From: Armatimonadota bacterium | GTDB taxonomy: Bacteria > Armatimonadota > Fimbriimonadia > Fimbriimonadales > Fimbriimonadaceae | Assembly: GCA_027451905.1 (NCBI GenBank) | Contig: DAIDHV010000005.1 | Coordinates: 119,710 to 183,709, forward strand | Direction: 5' to 3' | DNA length: 64,000 nucleotides | In this document: in pieces, positions 62,678 to 64,000 of the stretch | Layout: the number at the start of each line of letters is the position of its first letter | Position numbering within the stretch: position 1 is the first letter of the stretch | The notes under the pieces: model-generated | What the model saw: the letters and a program-made list of their open reading frames with translations, nothing else | What the model was told of the DNA's origin: nothing | Databases searched by the model: none | Position numbers and translations under genes: made by a program

Positions 62678-63387
62678 TCTTGTGGCTAGGGATTATTGCT
62701 CTTGCCCTAGCGGCGGGAGCCCTTTATGTTTGGTATACGCGCAAGGTTTGGTTTTTTAGAGACCCCGATCATGGGCAAATTAGCCAAGACGACACCTTGT
62801 TGCTGAGCCCCGTTTATGGCATTGTGGCTTATGTCAAAAAAATTGAGGGCGGCAAAGTTGCGTCGGAAAAGCTGGGAGAGGAGATCCTGATTAAAGAAAT
62901 CACAAAAACCGATTGGCCCTCCGATGAGCCTTCTGGAAACGGCTGGCTGATCGGCATTGCGATGACCGCTCTTGACGTTCATTATCAGTACAGCCCGTTC
63001 CCCGGCAAGCTCAACTCCATATTTCATTACCAAACTGGCAAGAATCTGCCCATGTTTGACCTGTGGGAGTACATCCAAATTACCTGGCTGCGCAGATTTG
63101 TTCAGTTGTGGTGCAAAACGTATGTTTTGGAAAATGAGAGGCAAACCTTCTGGATTCAGGGCAGTCGCGCAAAGATCGCCCTGATCTTAATTGCCGATAA
63201 ATTTGTGGATAAAATCACAACCTACGTGGCTGCTCAAGACAATGTTTTGGCAGGGACTAAGCTCAGTTTTATCGCCCGAGGAAGCCAGGTAGACATTTTG
63301 ATTTGCGATCAGCCAGGTCTAGAAGTTTTGGTGAAAGAAGGTCAGCCGGTCAAAGGTCCGTTAACCCCGGTTGCCAAATTGAAATAG
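62674..63387 (+). CDS. psd: Phosphatidylserine decarboxylase-like protein
   Basis: A membrane-tethered protein (MILWLGIIALALAAGALYVW) with the PSD blocks WFFRDPDH, LLSPVYGIVAYV, ALDVHYQYSPFPGKL and the C-terminal ARGSQVDILI. Cleavage between Gly and Ser of GSQ (about 203-204) would form the pyruvoyl group. Usual PSD ends in LGST or FGSR, so this is a divergent member, closer to archaeal-type PSD-related proteins. It would convert phosphatidylserine to phosphatidylethanolamine at the inner membrane. Confidence 0.8.
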   Translation: MILWLGIIALALAAGALYVWYTRKVWFFRDPDHGQISQDDTLLLSPVYGIVAYVKKIEGGKVASEKLGEEILIKEITKTDWPSDEPSGNGWLIGIAMTALDVHYQYSPFPGKLNSIFHYQTGKNLPMFDLWEYIQITWLRRFVQLWCKTYVLENERQTFWIQGSRAKIALILIADKFVDKITTYVAAQDNVLAGTKLSFIARGSQVDILICDQPGLEVLVKEGQPVKGPLTPVAKLK

Positions 63388-63444
63388 TTTTGCAGCCGGA
63401 TTAACTTTGGCTGAATGGAAAAAAGCGGTCACACAAGGGCGCTG

Positions 63445-64000
63445 TTAGCCCATGATGTTTTTAACGTAAATGGATAAAGCATAGAGCAACACACCAATTA
63501 TGATCGAGGCAATTCCTAAGGAAATGCCGGTTCGTCCGGATTTTGGCTCAAGTTTGTTGGCTAAAATTCCAAACGTGATCGAAACAATTCCTGCTATAAA
63601 ACCGATCTCAAAGAGGCAAATGGTGAGGGTAAAAACAATGGCCACAATTCCGCAAACTTGGCTCGGCCTTGCCCATGGGTTTGGGGAACGATAGGAAGAT
63701 GCGTAGGGAGACCTTGGGTACTGCACATACCCTTGTTGGCTTGCCGACAGGGCCTGGGTCACCGTCATTTGCTGTTTGGTTGCTGCATCCGACACAAGCC
63801 AGTTGGGCAGGACTCTTCCTTGCTGTAGCCAAACATACAGGTCTGCCGCCGAGATTGGCCCGTACAATTTGCCATTGGGATGGATCACCATAAACTGCTG
63901 GCTGACGTTAGGCTGGGCACTGTTTGGGTAGGCACCTCCTTGCCAGGAAGGGGCTTGTCCGCCCGCTGAAATGTTGGTTGTCTGTCCAACCCCTTGCCCG
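63445..64000 (-). CDS. GYF-domain membrane protein, 5' end cut by window edge
   Basis: The frame stays open to the right edge, so the start is outside the window. The visible part has a Gly/Gln/Pro/Ser-rich stretch, then a GYF_2-type domain (FMVIHPNGKLYGPISAADL, LQQGRVLPNWLVSD), a Tyr/Pro/Ser-rich linker and two C-terminal membrane segments (VCGIVAIVFTLTICLFEIGFI and GISLGIASIIIGVLL). The shape, GYF_2 followed by a short helical membrane domain, is common in planctomycete- and Armatimonadota-type uncharacterised proteins. Confidence 0.75.
   Translation of the reverse strand, partial: GQGVGQTTNISAGGQAPSWQGGAYPNSAQPNVSQQFMVIHPNGKLYGPISAADLYVWLQQGRVLPNWLVSDAATKQQMTVTQALSASQQGYVQYPRSPYASSYRSPNPWARPSQVCGIVAIVFTLTICLFEIGFIAGIVSITFGILANKLEPKSGRTGISLGIASIIIGVLLYALSIYVKNIMG

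Overview
The window (about 50% GC by eye) looks like the chromosome of a diderm bacterium from Armatimonadota, most likely Fimbriimonadia-like. The pointers are: a prepilin whose N-terminus reads [11 protein letters not shown] followed by [10 protein letters not shown]; a ubiquitin-like UBact/Pup gene next to a Dop homologue and a proteasome beta subunit; a complete LPS-export type operon; frequent GTG/TTG starts; and many ATGA/GTGA/TTGA stop-start overlaps. I found no rRNA, tRNA, CRISPR array, prophage or transposase gene. The taxonomic call is an inference from gene content, not from a marker alignment.

Layout. 0-5.4 kb: left-edge Gfo/Idh/MocA oxidoreductase (partial), a homocysteine methyltransferase/MTHFR fusion, two metallophosphoesterases, a prepilin and a small lipoprotein. 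5.5-12.3 kb: co-directional housekeeping run (YebC, rhomboid, DUF374 acyltransferase, MoaC, MogA/MoaB, TatD, a transsulfuration enzyme, an M48 protease). 12.3-25.2 kb, minus strand: a 169-bp repeat, a 2028-residue AddB-AddA fusion, an unknown membrane protein, a metallo-beta-lactamase-fold protein, DUF1015, FabH, PlsX and YceD. 25.5-29.5 kb: a lipoprotein, then the dop-UBact-prcB operon. 29.5-37.4 kb: HtrA protease, RlmN, then lptC/lptA/lptB/lptF-like genes, a DUF3084 protein and a YqgF/RuvC-fold nuclease. 37.5-41.4 kb: HAF-repeat surface protein, PadR regulator, an ArsR-AHSA1-DinB operon, then a 0.68-kb gene-free stretch full of hairpin repeats. 41.4-49.6 kb: AsnRS, two ABC transporter proteins, a glycosyltransferase, Trm112-like protein, AroQ, an M24 peptidase and a degenerate ABC ATPase. 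49.6-55.4 kb: Arg/Gly-rich repeat protein, asparaginase-type Ntn hydrolase, two paralogous lipoproteins, an oxidoreductase, a membrane protein and a divergent PII protein. 55.6-64 kb: TPR protein, MFS-HEAT fusion, glycosidase, a second 169-bp repeat, a GCS2-type ligase, a 19-codon micro-ORF, phosphatidylserine decarboxylase and a GYF-domain membrane protein cut by the right edge.

The most notable items are: (i) the UBact conjugation/proteasome locus, which here lacks the alpha subunit and the ligase; (ii) AddB and AddA on one polypeptide; (iii) two gap-free 169-bp elements with CTAG-bounded inverted ends, about 85% identical, each supplying the stop codon of the preceding gene, with a compensatory hairpin change; (iv) an ABC-type ATPase that has lost its Walker A lysine and Walker B acids; and (v) a 19-codon ORF joined by ATGA overlaps to genes on both sides.
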